DNA of 64,000 nucleotides from Leguminivora glycinivorella (taxonomy: Eukaryota > Arthropoda > Insecta > Lepidoptera > Tortricidae). How positions within the stretch are numbered: position 1 is the stretch's first letter; the number at the start of each line of letters is the position of its first letter. A program made the translations under genes and the position numbers. The notes beneath the pieces are model-generated. The model saw nothing but the letters and a program-made list of their open reading frames with translations, made no database searches and was not told the origin of the DNA. The DNA is taken from NCBI RefSeq assembly GCF_023078275.1, contig NC_062994.1, positions 12,719,545 through 12,783,544 on the forward strand, in the 5' to 3' direction. Shown here in pieces: positions 12,514 to 21,390 of this stretch.

Positions 12514-13000
12514 ATAATAAATGTGCGATAATGTTTAAGCGGACTGTAAATTTTGGGTTTTTTAATTTTGATCGACACAAGGTTATGAACACGAAAAAAC
12601 AGTTATGAGATTACTTCGAAAAAATACCTTGAAATTCAGAGGGAAGGCAACTAACCTGGGCTTGTAGGATGTAGAAGCTCCTGTGTCAGGCGGCGAGGTC
12701 CTCAGAGACCAGATCGTACTCACCAATACTCCAAGGTTACCTGCACGCCTGATATACCACAGCTCCAGTGTCTTCTTCTTCTGATCTCAAGGCACAGAAT
12801 CTATTTCTAGCAACTTTTGACTAGTTTAAACACAGCTAATACGAAAATTAAATATTCGACGAAAGCGGGCTACAAAATGCAGCTTACCGCGCGGAGCTTT
12901 TACGAGCAAGAGAGAATGACTTGACGCTAATTTTGAACCAGTGTTCTATTGGTGTTGCCATTACGAATTATATACATATATTTTTTTTTAATTCTGAACA
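12514..13000 (-). mobile_element. BEL/Pao LTR of element 2, inverted
   Basis: This is the reverse complement of the first LTR with at least one substitution. It ends at 13000 with the complement of TGTTCAG, the normal LTR 5' terminus. The primer site 12498-12513 and leader follow on the minus strand. The LTR 5' end is joined directly to the start of element 3. Confidence 0.92.
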
Positions 13001-13003
13001 TTA

Positions 13004-13021
13004 TGGTCCTTCGAGCCGGAT
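13004..13021 (+). other. 18-base complement of the tRNA-Tyr 3' end at a chimeric junction
   Basis: TGGTCCTTCGAGCCGGAT is the exact complement of the 3' end of eukaryotic tRNA-Tyr including its CCA, as I remember that tRNA. It lies three bases from the end of the inverted LTR and two bases before BEL gag sequence resumes at 13023, the equivalent of 3673. This is primer-site sequence, but without the leader and gag N-terminus that should follow it. Confidence 0.65.
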
Positions 13022-13022
13022 C

Positions 13023-16000
13023 AAAGCTCAAATCAAAGTATTAGCAAGTTTAAGCGCTGTACAGAGGCAGTCGGAGTGTGCGTTAACAAGAGAATTTGAG
13101 ACTAAATTGAAAGCTGTCCAAGCTAGATTGCGCGCTCAGTTACTGAGTGATATCAAACCAGTAGAGGTCGCGACCCCGTTGAACCTGGCTCATTTGCCCA
13201 AAATTTCGATAAAAGCCTTCGATGGAGAACTTGAGTCGTGGGTTGCATTTCGTGATTTGTTTGACTCCCTGATTCATCGGCGGAACATACCTAAGGTAGA
13301 AAAACTGCATTATTTAGTAACCAGCTGTCAGGGTCATGCTTATGATTTGATAAAAGGATTTCCGTTGTCTGATGACAACTATGATGTTGCATATCAAACA
13401 TTAGTAAAGTATTACAATAAAAAGCGACAAATTGCTATAGTATATTATGAAAAATTATTAAATTGCGAGTCGATGAAAAATAAGCATGATATTGACAGAG
13501 TAAGCCGTCTTTTCTGTGAAAATCTTGACATTTTGTCTAAATTTCAATTGCCTGACAAGAATTTTATGCTGTTTTATCTTTTGTGGTCCAAATTGGATGT
13601 TAGTACACGCGAGGCCTTCGAGTTACAGTTGAAATCTAATGTGGATATTCCCAAATTTGAAGACTTACAGTCATTTATAGAAAAAAGAGGTCAAGCCTTG
13701 GAAAACTCCAATAGTAAAATAAAAGTACCTGCGGTAAATACTAAATCAAATAAACCCGTTACTCATATAGTTAAAAATAAAACTTCACTGATGGTGCCCT
13801 CAGCGCCTACTCTAAACTGCCCAGTGTGTGCTTCCACTGGTCATGAGTTGGAAAAATGTCCCAGTTTTTTAAACTTATCTCCCATTGATAGATTTTCGAA
13901 AGTGAAAGAGAAGAGGCTGTGTATTGTATGCCTAAAGCCCTCTCATAGTATGAGACATTGTAGATCAGCTGTTCGCTGCAATAAATGTAGTTTTCGACAT
14001 AATTCCCTGCTTCATTTCGAAAAGGAAAAGGTGGTTGAGGATGGTCAAGAGTCCAAACCCACTACACAGTTGACTGCATTGTCCGTGCACACTCATGACA
14101 CACCAGTAGTTTTTGCTACTGCTCTCGCCCGCATTAAAGATGGTATGGGTCGTCTGGTGCCTGTACGGATTCTTTTCGACAATGCTTCGGCTTGTAATTT
14201 TATAACTAAGCCGTTTGCAGAGAGACTTGGGCTACCAATAACTAAGTGTCACCGATCTATCAACGGTATCGAGTATATATCAACAGCACCACTGGGGTCC
14301 ACAGTTTGTGAAATATTTCCCACTAAGGGAAATAACAAATTTTCTTTCGAAGCCTTCGTTTTGTCGACAATTTGTCCGAATATGCCTTATAGTGAATTGG
14401 ATTCTTCGGCATGGACACATCTGAAGGATCTTGATCTTGCTGATCCTCAGTATTATAACCCAGGGCCTGTTGACATTCTAATGAATGTGGGTCTTTTGGT
14501 GTCAGCCCTTCAACCTGGTCTAGTGAAGGGTGAGGAAGGTCAACCCGCAGCGATCAACACTGTCTTTGGTTGGTTAGTCATGGGTGACTGTGGCGTAGAT
14601 ATTGAGTCCTCTCGTTATCGTTCTCGTTCTCGAACAACTCCTGAAAACAAAAAGGATTGTTATCATGTTTCGTCGCTCTCTTTAAGAGAAAATAATAATC
14701 AGACTCGGGAAATTAAAAATGTCGTAAGTCCTAGTACTGATTTATTTAAAACCAATTTATCGTGTCGTAGTGGCGATGGCCTCTTGAGTGATCCCAAGAT
14801 GTGTCTTCTCGTTTCGTCGGTGTCTTTGGACAATAGTATCAAAAGGTTTTGGGAAATAGAAAGTGTCGTTAGCCCAAACTCTGTTACTTTGAGCAAAGAT
14901 GATTTGTCGTGTGAAAACCTTATGGGTGCGAAATATTGTCGGAATCCTGAAGGAAGAATGGTGGTCCCATTGACTTTCAATAACCTTCAGGATCGCCCCC
15001 GGTTTTCCAACTCTCGTGAAATCGCACTTAGGCGACTTCTAAATTTAGAAAAGAAGTTTGATATTAACTCTGAATTTCGGACAGCATATGTCAATTTTAT
15101 GAATGACTATTTGGAGTGTGGTCACATGGAGGAGGTCAAGGCTCCTTCGTCGGCTGAAGGTCCTTTTTATTATATACCTCATCATGGAATTTTACGCCCC
15201 GATTCGGTTTCTACCCCTTTGAGGACGGTCTTTAATGCTAGCGCCAAGGATAGTCAGGGAAAGTCTCTTAACGACACTCTGCTGCCAGGGCCAAAATTAC
15301 AAAAGAATATTTTCGATTTATTAATTCGGTTTCGTTGGCATGCTGTCGTGTTCACTGGGGACATTAAACAAATGTATCGCCAATTTTTGGTGGATAAGCA
15401 AGACTGTGATTATCAACGCATACTTTGGCGTCCGTCTCCTTCTGAACCTGTTAAGGACTTTCGCCTGCTTACGGTAACTTACGGCGTCTCCTGTGCACCC
15501 TACCAAGCATTGTGGTGTATCTCGAAGCTGGCGCAGGAGTTTAGCGATACTGCTCCCCTGGGTGCCGCCGTTCTCAACAGGGACACGTACGTTGATGACA
15601 TCGTATCAGGCGCAGATTCGGTAGAAAATGCCATACTTATTCGTGATGAGTTAATAGAAATCTTAACTTCTGCTCGGTTACATTTAAGGAAATGGACTTC
15701 CAACGATCAAGGGTTCCTTGCTAATTTGTCAGATTCCGATTTATATTCGGAACATTTTCGTAATTTCGAAGACGTTCACGACGTCTCCTTAAAGATTTTA
15801 GGTTTGTTATGGCAACCTAAATCTGACACATTTTCGTTTAAAACCTCCAACGTTGAGTGCCGTTGCACAAAACGGTCGATACTTTCAGAGATCGCTAGGA
15901 TCTTTGATCCCTTGGGGTTCCTTTCGCCAGTGGTCTTCCTGGCAAAATATTTTATGCAGTTGTTGTGGGCCTCCGGACTCCACTGGGATGCGGATGCTCC

Positions 16001-18128
16001 AGCACCCATCGCTGAACAGTGGCTCAAGTTAAAATCTCAACTGTCGTGTTTGAGCGCATTGTCAATACCTCGTCGCATGGTTTTGTCCCATGACATTCAG
16101 ATTCATGGCTTTTGTGATGCTTCGGAGCGAGGATATTGCGCAATAGTGTTTTTTCGTATGGTTAATGATGACGAAGACATTATCATTCGTCTTTGTTGCG
16201 CCAAAAGTAAAATTTCCCCACTTAAACGGTTGTCCATTGCGCGTTTGGAATTGTTGGCTGCTGTGCTTTTAGCTGATCTTGTAACGTCAGTTCGTCATGC
16301 ATTAAAGGACTTCCATTTTGACGTCAAAACTTATGCTTGGTCTGATTCCACCGTGGCCTTGACATGGATTCGGTCATGTCCGTCGCGATGGAAAACGTTT
16401 GTCGCAAATCGGACCGCGGCGATTCAAGAGCAAATTGCTCCTGATTGCTGGCACCATGTATCGAGTGGTGATAATCCAGCGGATCACGGATCTCGGGGGT
16501 TGCTTCCCGCTGACTTATTGCAGTGCCAGTCATGGTGGGCGGGGCCTACGTGGTTGTCTTGTCCTGAAAAGGATTGGCCAAAGTCCCTCGTGCAAAGTGA
16601 CGGAGCGGCATTCGAGGAAGAAAAAGTTTTAACATTGTTTAGCGCAATGAACTCGAGTTTTATCGAGCAAATCCTTTCGAAATATTCGTCATTTCGTCGT
16701 ATCGTAAATATTTTGGCGTATTGCTTTCGTTTTCTTCATAATTTCATGAACCCTTCGTTGAAAGCCTCGGTTCTGACCCTGTCGACGTGTGAAACCAACT
16801 CGGTGATACGATTTCTCGTAAGGCATGTCCAGGAGCATGTCTTTTCGACCGAAATTCGTCTCATCAAAAAGGGTTTAACTAACTCCCTGCACAAACCTCT
16901 TCGGAAATTAAATCTGTTTATCGATGAAGAGGATTTGTTGAGGGTGGGCGGAAGGTTGACCCATAATCACACGCTCGACTACGATAAGAAACACCCCATG
17001 CTGTTGCCGCGTGAACATCGGCTGACGGCTTTGGTGATAGAAGAATATCATCGTAGGTTTTCCCATCCGGGGTTACAAACCCTGCACAACCTTATTGTTC
17101 AGGATTTCTGGATTCTCTCGCCTAAGCGGGCGATCCATTCTGTCGTTTCGTCATGCATCAGATGCTTTCGCGTGCGCCCACAAGTGGCCCCACCTCCTCT
17201 CATGGGAGACTTACCGTCATTTCGTATTAGCCAGTTGAAACCATTTTCTTCTGCTGCAGTGGATTATGCAGGGCCTTTCACAATTTCGTTGGGTAGGGCA
17301 AGAGGCAGCAAATCCTACAAAGCATATATTTGTGTCTTCGTTTGCACTGCCACCAAGGCAGTCCATTTTGAACTCGTTTCTGAGCTCACTTCAGAAGCCT
17401 ACTTGGCAGCCCTGCGCCGCTTCATCTCGCGTCGCGGCCGCTGCTCAAGAATTATATCGGACCAAGGCCGAAATTTTATTGGCGCCAGCAATATACTTAA
17501 AGATTTAATGGCGAATGCTTCCCAGAAGGAGCAAATTGAATTCGTTTTCAACCCGCCGGGTAGTCCACATTTCTCGGGCTTGGCCGAAGCTGGGGTCAAA
17601 TCAGTTAAAACTCATCTGTCACGGGTAATAGGTTTACAACGTTTGACTTATGAAGAATTTTATTCTGTCCTGACCCAATTAGAGTCTATGCTGAACTCAC
17701 GGCCTTTATCGCCCGTCAGTTCAGACCCTAACGACCTATCGGTACTAACTCCTGGTCATTTCCTCACACTCGAACCTTTAACGATATTACCAGAAAGCAA
17801 TTTCACTGATGTTAAGATTAGTCCACTTCAAAGGTGGAAACTACTTCAAAAAATACACCAAGATTTTTGGCGCAAATGGCACTTGGAATACTTGCACACC
17901 TTGCACCAACGCCAAAAATGGTTCAACAAACACCCTGACTTAAAAGTTGGGACTCTTGTTCTCATTGTTAATGAGCAATGCAGCCCACTTAATTGGCCTT
18001 TAGGCCGTATCGTGCAATTGCATCCTGGGAACGACGGGATTTGTCGCGTCGCCACCATTCGCACAGCCTCTGGACAGTATAAACGCCCAGTTGTAAAACT
18101 GTGCCCTTTACCTCTTAACGATAACTAA
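13023..18128 (+). CDS. BEL/Pao gag-pol, element 3, open but lacking its N-terminus
   Basis: From 13023 this copy matches element 1 from 3673 to the stop at 18128 with no break, and has five G at 16496-16500 where element 1 has four. All domains are in one frame: Gag, zinc knuckles, protease region, reverse transcriptase with YVDD, RNase H, integrase and a C-terminal DUF5641-like part. The first 47 codons of gag, the leader and the 5' LTR are missing. An upstream ATG at 12921, inside the inverted LTR, happens to be in frame and would give a chimeric protein of 1735 residues. The protease motif reads DNA where most aspartic proteases have D-S/T-G. Confidence 0.93.
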   Translation, partial: KAQIKVLASLSAVQRQSECALTREFETKLKAVQARLRAQLLSDIKPVEVATPLNLAHLPKISIKAFDGELESWVAFRDLFDSLIHRRNIPKVEKLHYLVTSCQGHAYDLIKGFPLSDDNYDVAYQTLVKYYNKKRQIAIVYYEKLLNCESMKNKHDIDRVSRLFCENLDILSKFQLPDKNFMLFYLLWSKLDVSTREAFELQLKSNVDIPKFEDLQSFIEKRGQALENSNSKIKVPAVNTKSNKPVTHIVKNKTSLMVPSAPTLNCPVCASTGHELEKCPSFLNLSPIDRFSKVKEKRLCIVCLKPSHSMRHCRSAVRCNKCSFRHNSLLHFEKEKVVEDGQESKPTTQLTALSVHTHDTPVVFATALARIKDGMGRLVPVRILFDNASACNFITKPFAERLGLPITKCHRSINGIEYISTAPLGSTVCEIFPTKGNNKFSFEAFVLSTICPNMPYSELDSSAWTHLKDLDLADPQYYNPGPVDILMNVGLLVSALQPGLVKGEEGQPAAINTVFGWLVMGDCGVDIESSRYRSRSRTTPENKKDCYHVSSLSLRENNNQTREIKNVVSPSTDLFKTNLSCRSGDGLLSDPKMCLLVSSVSLDNSIKRFWEIESVVSPNSVTLSKDDLSCENLMGAKYCRNPEGRMVVPLTFNNLQDRPRFSNSREIALRRLLNLEKKFDINSEFRTAYVNFMNDYLECGHMEEVKAPSSAEGPFYYIPHHGILRPDSVSTPLRTVFNASAKDSQGKSLNDTLLPGPKLQKNIFDLLIRFRWHAVVFTGDIKQMYRQFLVDKQDCDYQRILWRPSPSEPVKDFRLLTVTYGVSCAPYQALWCISKLAQEFSDTAPLGAAVLNRDTYVDDIVSGADSVENAILIRDELIEILTSARLHLRKWTSNDQGFLANLSDSDLYSEHFRNFEDVHDVSLKILGLLWQPKSDTFSFKTSNVECRCTKRSILSEIARIFDPLGFLSPVVFLAKYFMQLLWASGLHWDADAPAPIAEQWLKLKSQLSCLSALSIPRRMVLSHDIQIHGFCDASERGYCAIVFFRMVNDDEDIIIRLCCAKSKISPLKRLSIARLELLAAVLLADLVTSVRHALKDFHFDVKTYAWSDSTVALTWIRSCPSRWKTFVANRTAAIQEQIAPDCWHHVSSGDNPADHGSRGLLPADLLQCQSWWAGPTWLSCPEKDWPKSLVQSDGAAFEEEKVLTLFSAMNSSFIEQILSKYSSFRRIVNILAYCFRFLHNFMNPSLKASVLTLSTCETNSVIRFLVRHVQEHVFSTEIRLIKKGLTNSLHKPLRKLNLFIDEEDLLRVGGRLTHNHTLDYDKKHPMLLPREHRLTALVIEEYHRRFSHPGLQTLHNLIVQDFWILSPKRAIHSVVSSCIRCFRVRPQVAPPPLMGDLPSFRISQLKPFSSAAVDYAGPFTISLGRARGSKSYKAYICVFVCTATKAVHFELVSELTSEAYLAALRRFISRRGRCSRIISDQGRNFIGASNILKDLMANASQKEQIEFVFNPPGSPHFSGLAEAGVKSVKTHLSRVIGLQRLTYEEFYSVLTQLESMLNSRPLSPVSSDPNDLSVLTPGHFLTLEPLTILPESNFTDVKISPLQRWKLLQKIHQDFWRKWHLEYLHTLHQRQKWFNKHPDLKVGTLVLIVNEQCSPLNWPLGRIVQLHPGNDGICRVATIRTASGQYKRPVVKLCPLPLNDN

Positions 18129-18273
18129 CGTCCCCGTGGTGCGTCACTCATGTAGAGTCTGAAATAAAACTCAAGTGTGTGACAAAAATTAGCAATAATT
18201 TAGATATAATTACTTTCCATATAGCTTATAAACTTAAAAAAAAATAACTTACTGTATTTTTGGTGGGCGGTAA

Positions 18274-18764
18274 TGTTCAGAATTAAAAAAAAAAAAATAT
18301 ATGTATATATTTCGTAATGGCAACACCAATAGAACACTGGTTCAAAATTAGCGTCAAGTCATTCCCTCTTGCTCGTAAAAGCTCCGCGCGGTAAGCTGCA
18401 TTTTGTAGCCCGCTTTCGTCGAATATTTAATTTTCGTATTAGCTGTGTTTAAACTAGTCAAAAGTTGCTAGAAATAGATTCTGTGCCTTGAGATCAGAAG
18501 AAGAAGACACTGGAGCTGTGGTATATCAGGCGTGCAGGTAACCTTGGAGTATTGGTGAGTACGATCTGGTCTCTGAGGACCTCGCCGCCTGACACAGGAG
18601 CTTCTACATCCGACAAGCCCAGGTTAGTTGCCTTCCCTCTGAATTTCAAGGTGTTTTTTCAAGTAATCTCATAACTGTTTTTTCGTGTTCATAACCTTGT
18701 GTCGATCAAAATTAAAAAACCCAAAATTTACAGTCCGCTTAAACATTATCGCACATTTATTATT
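18274..18764 (+). mobile_element. BEL/Pao 3' LTR of element 3
   Basis: It starts TGTTCAG after the polypurine tract and AATAAA (18163-18168). It carries several differences from the first LTR: a longer A-run, ATTCCCTC for ATTCTCTC, a C for T at 18611, G for A in AGGTGTTTT, and one deleted base near 18661. Homology to the internal copy continues four bases (TGGT) into the flank. The flank is not the sequence that borders the first LTR in the empty site. Confidence 0.9.
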
Positions 18765-18952
18765 TGGTAATTATCGCGCATTCAATTGCGTGAGTGCCCG
18801 GGGCAGCGGAGAGTTCAGTATTCAGTATTCATTTAATCATTGCTTTGTGTGTACATAAGATCTTATAAATGGTAATGACTCAACACAACCCTGTAAGGGC
18901 ACTGCAATAAAGTAACAAACTAAAACTAAGTTCAAGCGCGACACAGTGCGTC

Positions 18953-19009
18953 TCACAGGCACTGCCAACAGATCGCGTCGCCGTGGTCTGAGGGGTATGC
19001 TGAGGGCAT
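18953..19009 (-). CDS. Candidate last exon of the minus-strand gene
   Basis: After an acceptor-like GTGCCAG, the frame MPSAYPSDHGDAICWQCL runs to a TGA in phase 0. It would continue the candidate exon at 19093-19155. It is short and not supported by any recognised domain; an alternative splice pattern or no exon at all is equally possible. Confidence 0.25.
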   Translation of the reverse strand: MPSAYPSDHGDAICWQCL

Positions 19010-19092
19010 CTGGCACATACATACATTTATCCCTAATTGTGTAAATAATATAATATATAATAATATACATACAGTCGCACGAGTCGACTCAC

Positions 19093-19155
19093 CAATTCTG
19101 GACAGTCCGAGTCACCGCGCTGGGTCCAGTACGCAAACGTCAGGCTAAGGTCACA
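19093..19155 (-). CDS. Candidate middle exon of the minus-strand gene
   Basis: Twenty-one codons (CDLSLTFAYWTQRGDSDCPEL is the full length, one residue per codon, spoken of here only to show it is open) lie between TTGGAAG and a GTGAGT donor. Both ends are in phase 0, which fits the first exon at 19862-20104. The island is G/C-rich against its flanks. I do not recognise the peptide. Confidence 0.3.
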
Positions 19156-19861
19156 CTTCCAAAGAGTTGTAACCTAAGACCCCAAGAATATATTTCGTCG
19201 GGTACAGAAACGGGTAGTAACCGAACATTTTTTATATAAAAACCTTAAAAGGCTTTTTGCACCTTTTCAAGAAGCAAACTGTATGTAGATTTCTTATGGT
19301 TTTATAAACCCTTTTATATGTAGTAGATAATAGTCATGTCATATATTAAGCTTCATTACTGAAACAATATAAACGCAACAAAGACATAGTACAAACAAAT
19401 TAGTCATGTTAAAATATTAATTAAGTAAAATCACCATGCAATCACTAATGACTTTAAATAAAAACCTACTTATAATCCATGATTATCTTGTTTTAATAAC
19501 AATTACTCTATAAACTGAAATAAACATAAACATAAAATTTGTGTTTTTTAGTAGTATGTCTACTAAAAAACACAAATTAAAATATTTCCTATGAAATAAT
19601 TTAATTTGGTCTTTGAGTGAATTACTCTATAGTCCACATGTTTACAAGTAAAGGGATTTCGATAAGAAACAAAAATACTATCGCAGGAAATCAGATTATC
19701 GATAAGCATGTGGTACTTGCACATCCTTGTTGAAAGCGGGTTTTATGCCCTGCCCGCTCAGTTGGTAATGGCTCTACAATAGTGTACGATTATGTCCCAT
19801 TTTTTATTGTTATTATTAACTATCATTCTCACTTGCAGCATTCAATAAATCTTCAACTTAC

Positions 19862-20104
19862 CACATCTTGTGCCGGTGTCTCGGACTGAGTGGACTGGTC
19901 CTCTGACCCAGACGACAACACCACTGGCTCTGCTGTCAGATCAGAAGGAATGGTTTCCTTGTCATCTGGCGAGCATGTCGCCTCTTTCGTCTGTCCAGGT
20001 TCCGAGCAGTCCATCGGCTCTGCAGCGGTCTCTGCTCGCTCGCTCGCTCCCGTCTGCTCGCCAGAGCATGCTGCTTGCTCGGATGACTCCTCAGCTTGTT
20101 CCAT
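19862..20104 (-). CDS. First coding exon of an unrecognised acidic protein (copy B)
   Basis: It is identical to the exon at 233-475: 81 codons from ATG at 20104, rich in Glu, Ser and Thr, ending in phase 0 at GTAAGT. Candidate following exons of 21 and 18 codons lie at 19093-19155 and 18953-19009, which would give a protein of about 120 residues. The BEL array begins directly after that, so the gene's 3' end is at or inside the LTR. It is divergent from the SANT-like gene and may share its promoter. Confidence 0.5.
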
Positions 20105-21235
20105 ATTCACGGAAATCAAGCACTACCCTCCATTAAACAATGATTGTTGATGTTTTGAAACATCGTTATAGAAACACTGCTATACACAGTGAATCATTGT
20201 TCAATTATTGAATTATTCAGCACAGTAAACGTATTTTGCTACGAACAAAATGTATTTCATACGTTGATAAAATTATTTGTTAGGATTTTTTTCAATAAAC
20301 GCTTGTGTAGCTAACACCAAGGCTGATCGAAGAACTGTCAATTGTGACATTTTAGACGCGTGGAGCTGTTTAAGATATGGTTAAAACTTCTACAACCTTT
20401 CCGACATCCTGTTGACGGGTGAATCTAATTAGCCCTAAGAAAAGCTTTCAAACGCGTACTTAAACTTGACTTAAACAGCGCCGTAGAATTGTCAATGTCA
20501 AAAATGACAGCATATATTTCGCGCTTGTCGAGTCGTGGTATTATTTTCAGTTTTTGTTTAGTTTATGTTTATTCTAAATAGTCTTCACGCGCAGTGATTT
20601 ACTTTACGCGTGCTTAATATTTGTGTCTACGAGTTATACAATTATGAACAGTGTTACACAGCTACTTTCTAGGTTTTATTTAGACTTCAAATTTGTGGCG
20701 ATGTATGCACTTTTAGCCAACAACTTGAGCGCGTATGTTTGTAGTACTGAAAGTTGATGTTGAAGTAAACAGCCCGTACAGAATACCATGGAGCGAGCAG
20801 GCAGATATGAGGACCGGGTCGGTAAAATAAAATCAGACATATCTAAAGGTAGCTTATTTTCATGTAGTGCGCTCATGAACGTCAAATTAAGAACTACACG
20901 GGCTCGAAAGCTGAATTTGCACCCGCATATTATTGCTACAAGTTGTGAAACAAAAGTATATTCAAGAAAGAGATAGCTACATTTCAAAACTTGCAGCAAA
21001 AATTTGCATTTTTGAATTCAGCTTAACACAACATCTTTTTTCTTTCTTGTTATTTGGATATTTACCATAGCTCTTGAGAGCCTCCGAGAGACTCCAGTCT
21101 GTTGTACTGACAGTAAATTTGGCATAGTTTTTACACTTTTTACGTAAACAATTGTCATTTGTCTCTAACCTAAAGAGCAAACTGTGTCCTATTGTGAGTC
21201 TGGGTGTTAGGTTGCTAAAATCAAATGTGTTTCAG

Positions 21236-21390
21236 AATCCACTGGAGCTGAAGCTGATGTGTCTGATGATAAAGTGCATACGGCCATCGGTTATGGTGAG
21301 CGCTTCTCCGAGACCCGAGCTGGAGGCCGCTGTGTGTCGGATTGTTGCACAGCTGATGTGCCAGCGGTACCATGTGCTGTTCAAGTTGTG
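21236..21390 (+). CDS. SANT-like gene, first recognised exon
   Basis: Between TTTCAG and GTGGGT the frame NPLELKLMC... to ...HVLFKL is open. It ends in phase 2, and the next exon supplies the third base of a Trp codon. The alternative frame would meet a stop in the next exon. Whether translation starts here (ATG at 21257) or in an upstream exon is open. Confidence 0.65.

Larger units (their letters stand above)
9392..13000 (-). mobile_element. Inverted, internally deleted BEL element (element 2)
   Basis: On the minus strand this reads LTR (13000 to 12514), primer site, leader, gag-protease, then jumps to integrase and stops. The jump at about 9852 joins the equivalent of 5848 to 7732 of element 1. 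It removes about 1.9 kb with the reverse transcriptase and RNase H, at a CCC shared by both sides. The integrase part ends abruptly at 9392. It differs from element 1 by at least four residues in gag (for example QLESN for QLKSN), so it is a separate lineage copy and not a fold-back of element 1. Confidence 0.92.
18765..19629. other. Single-copy segment between the BEL array and duplication copy B
   Basis: This 865-bp stretch occurs once in the window. It is mostly AT-rich, with a G/C-richer island at 18940-19160 on which two short candidate exons of the minus-strand gene can be read. If the flanking duplication is a tandem one, this segment should also lie just left of the window. Confidence 0.6.
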
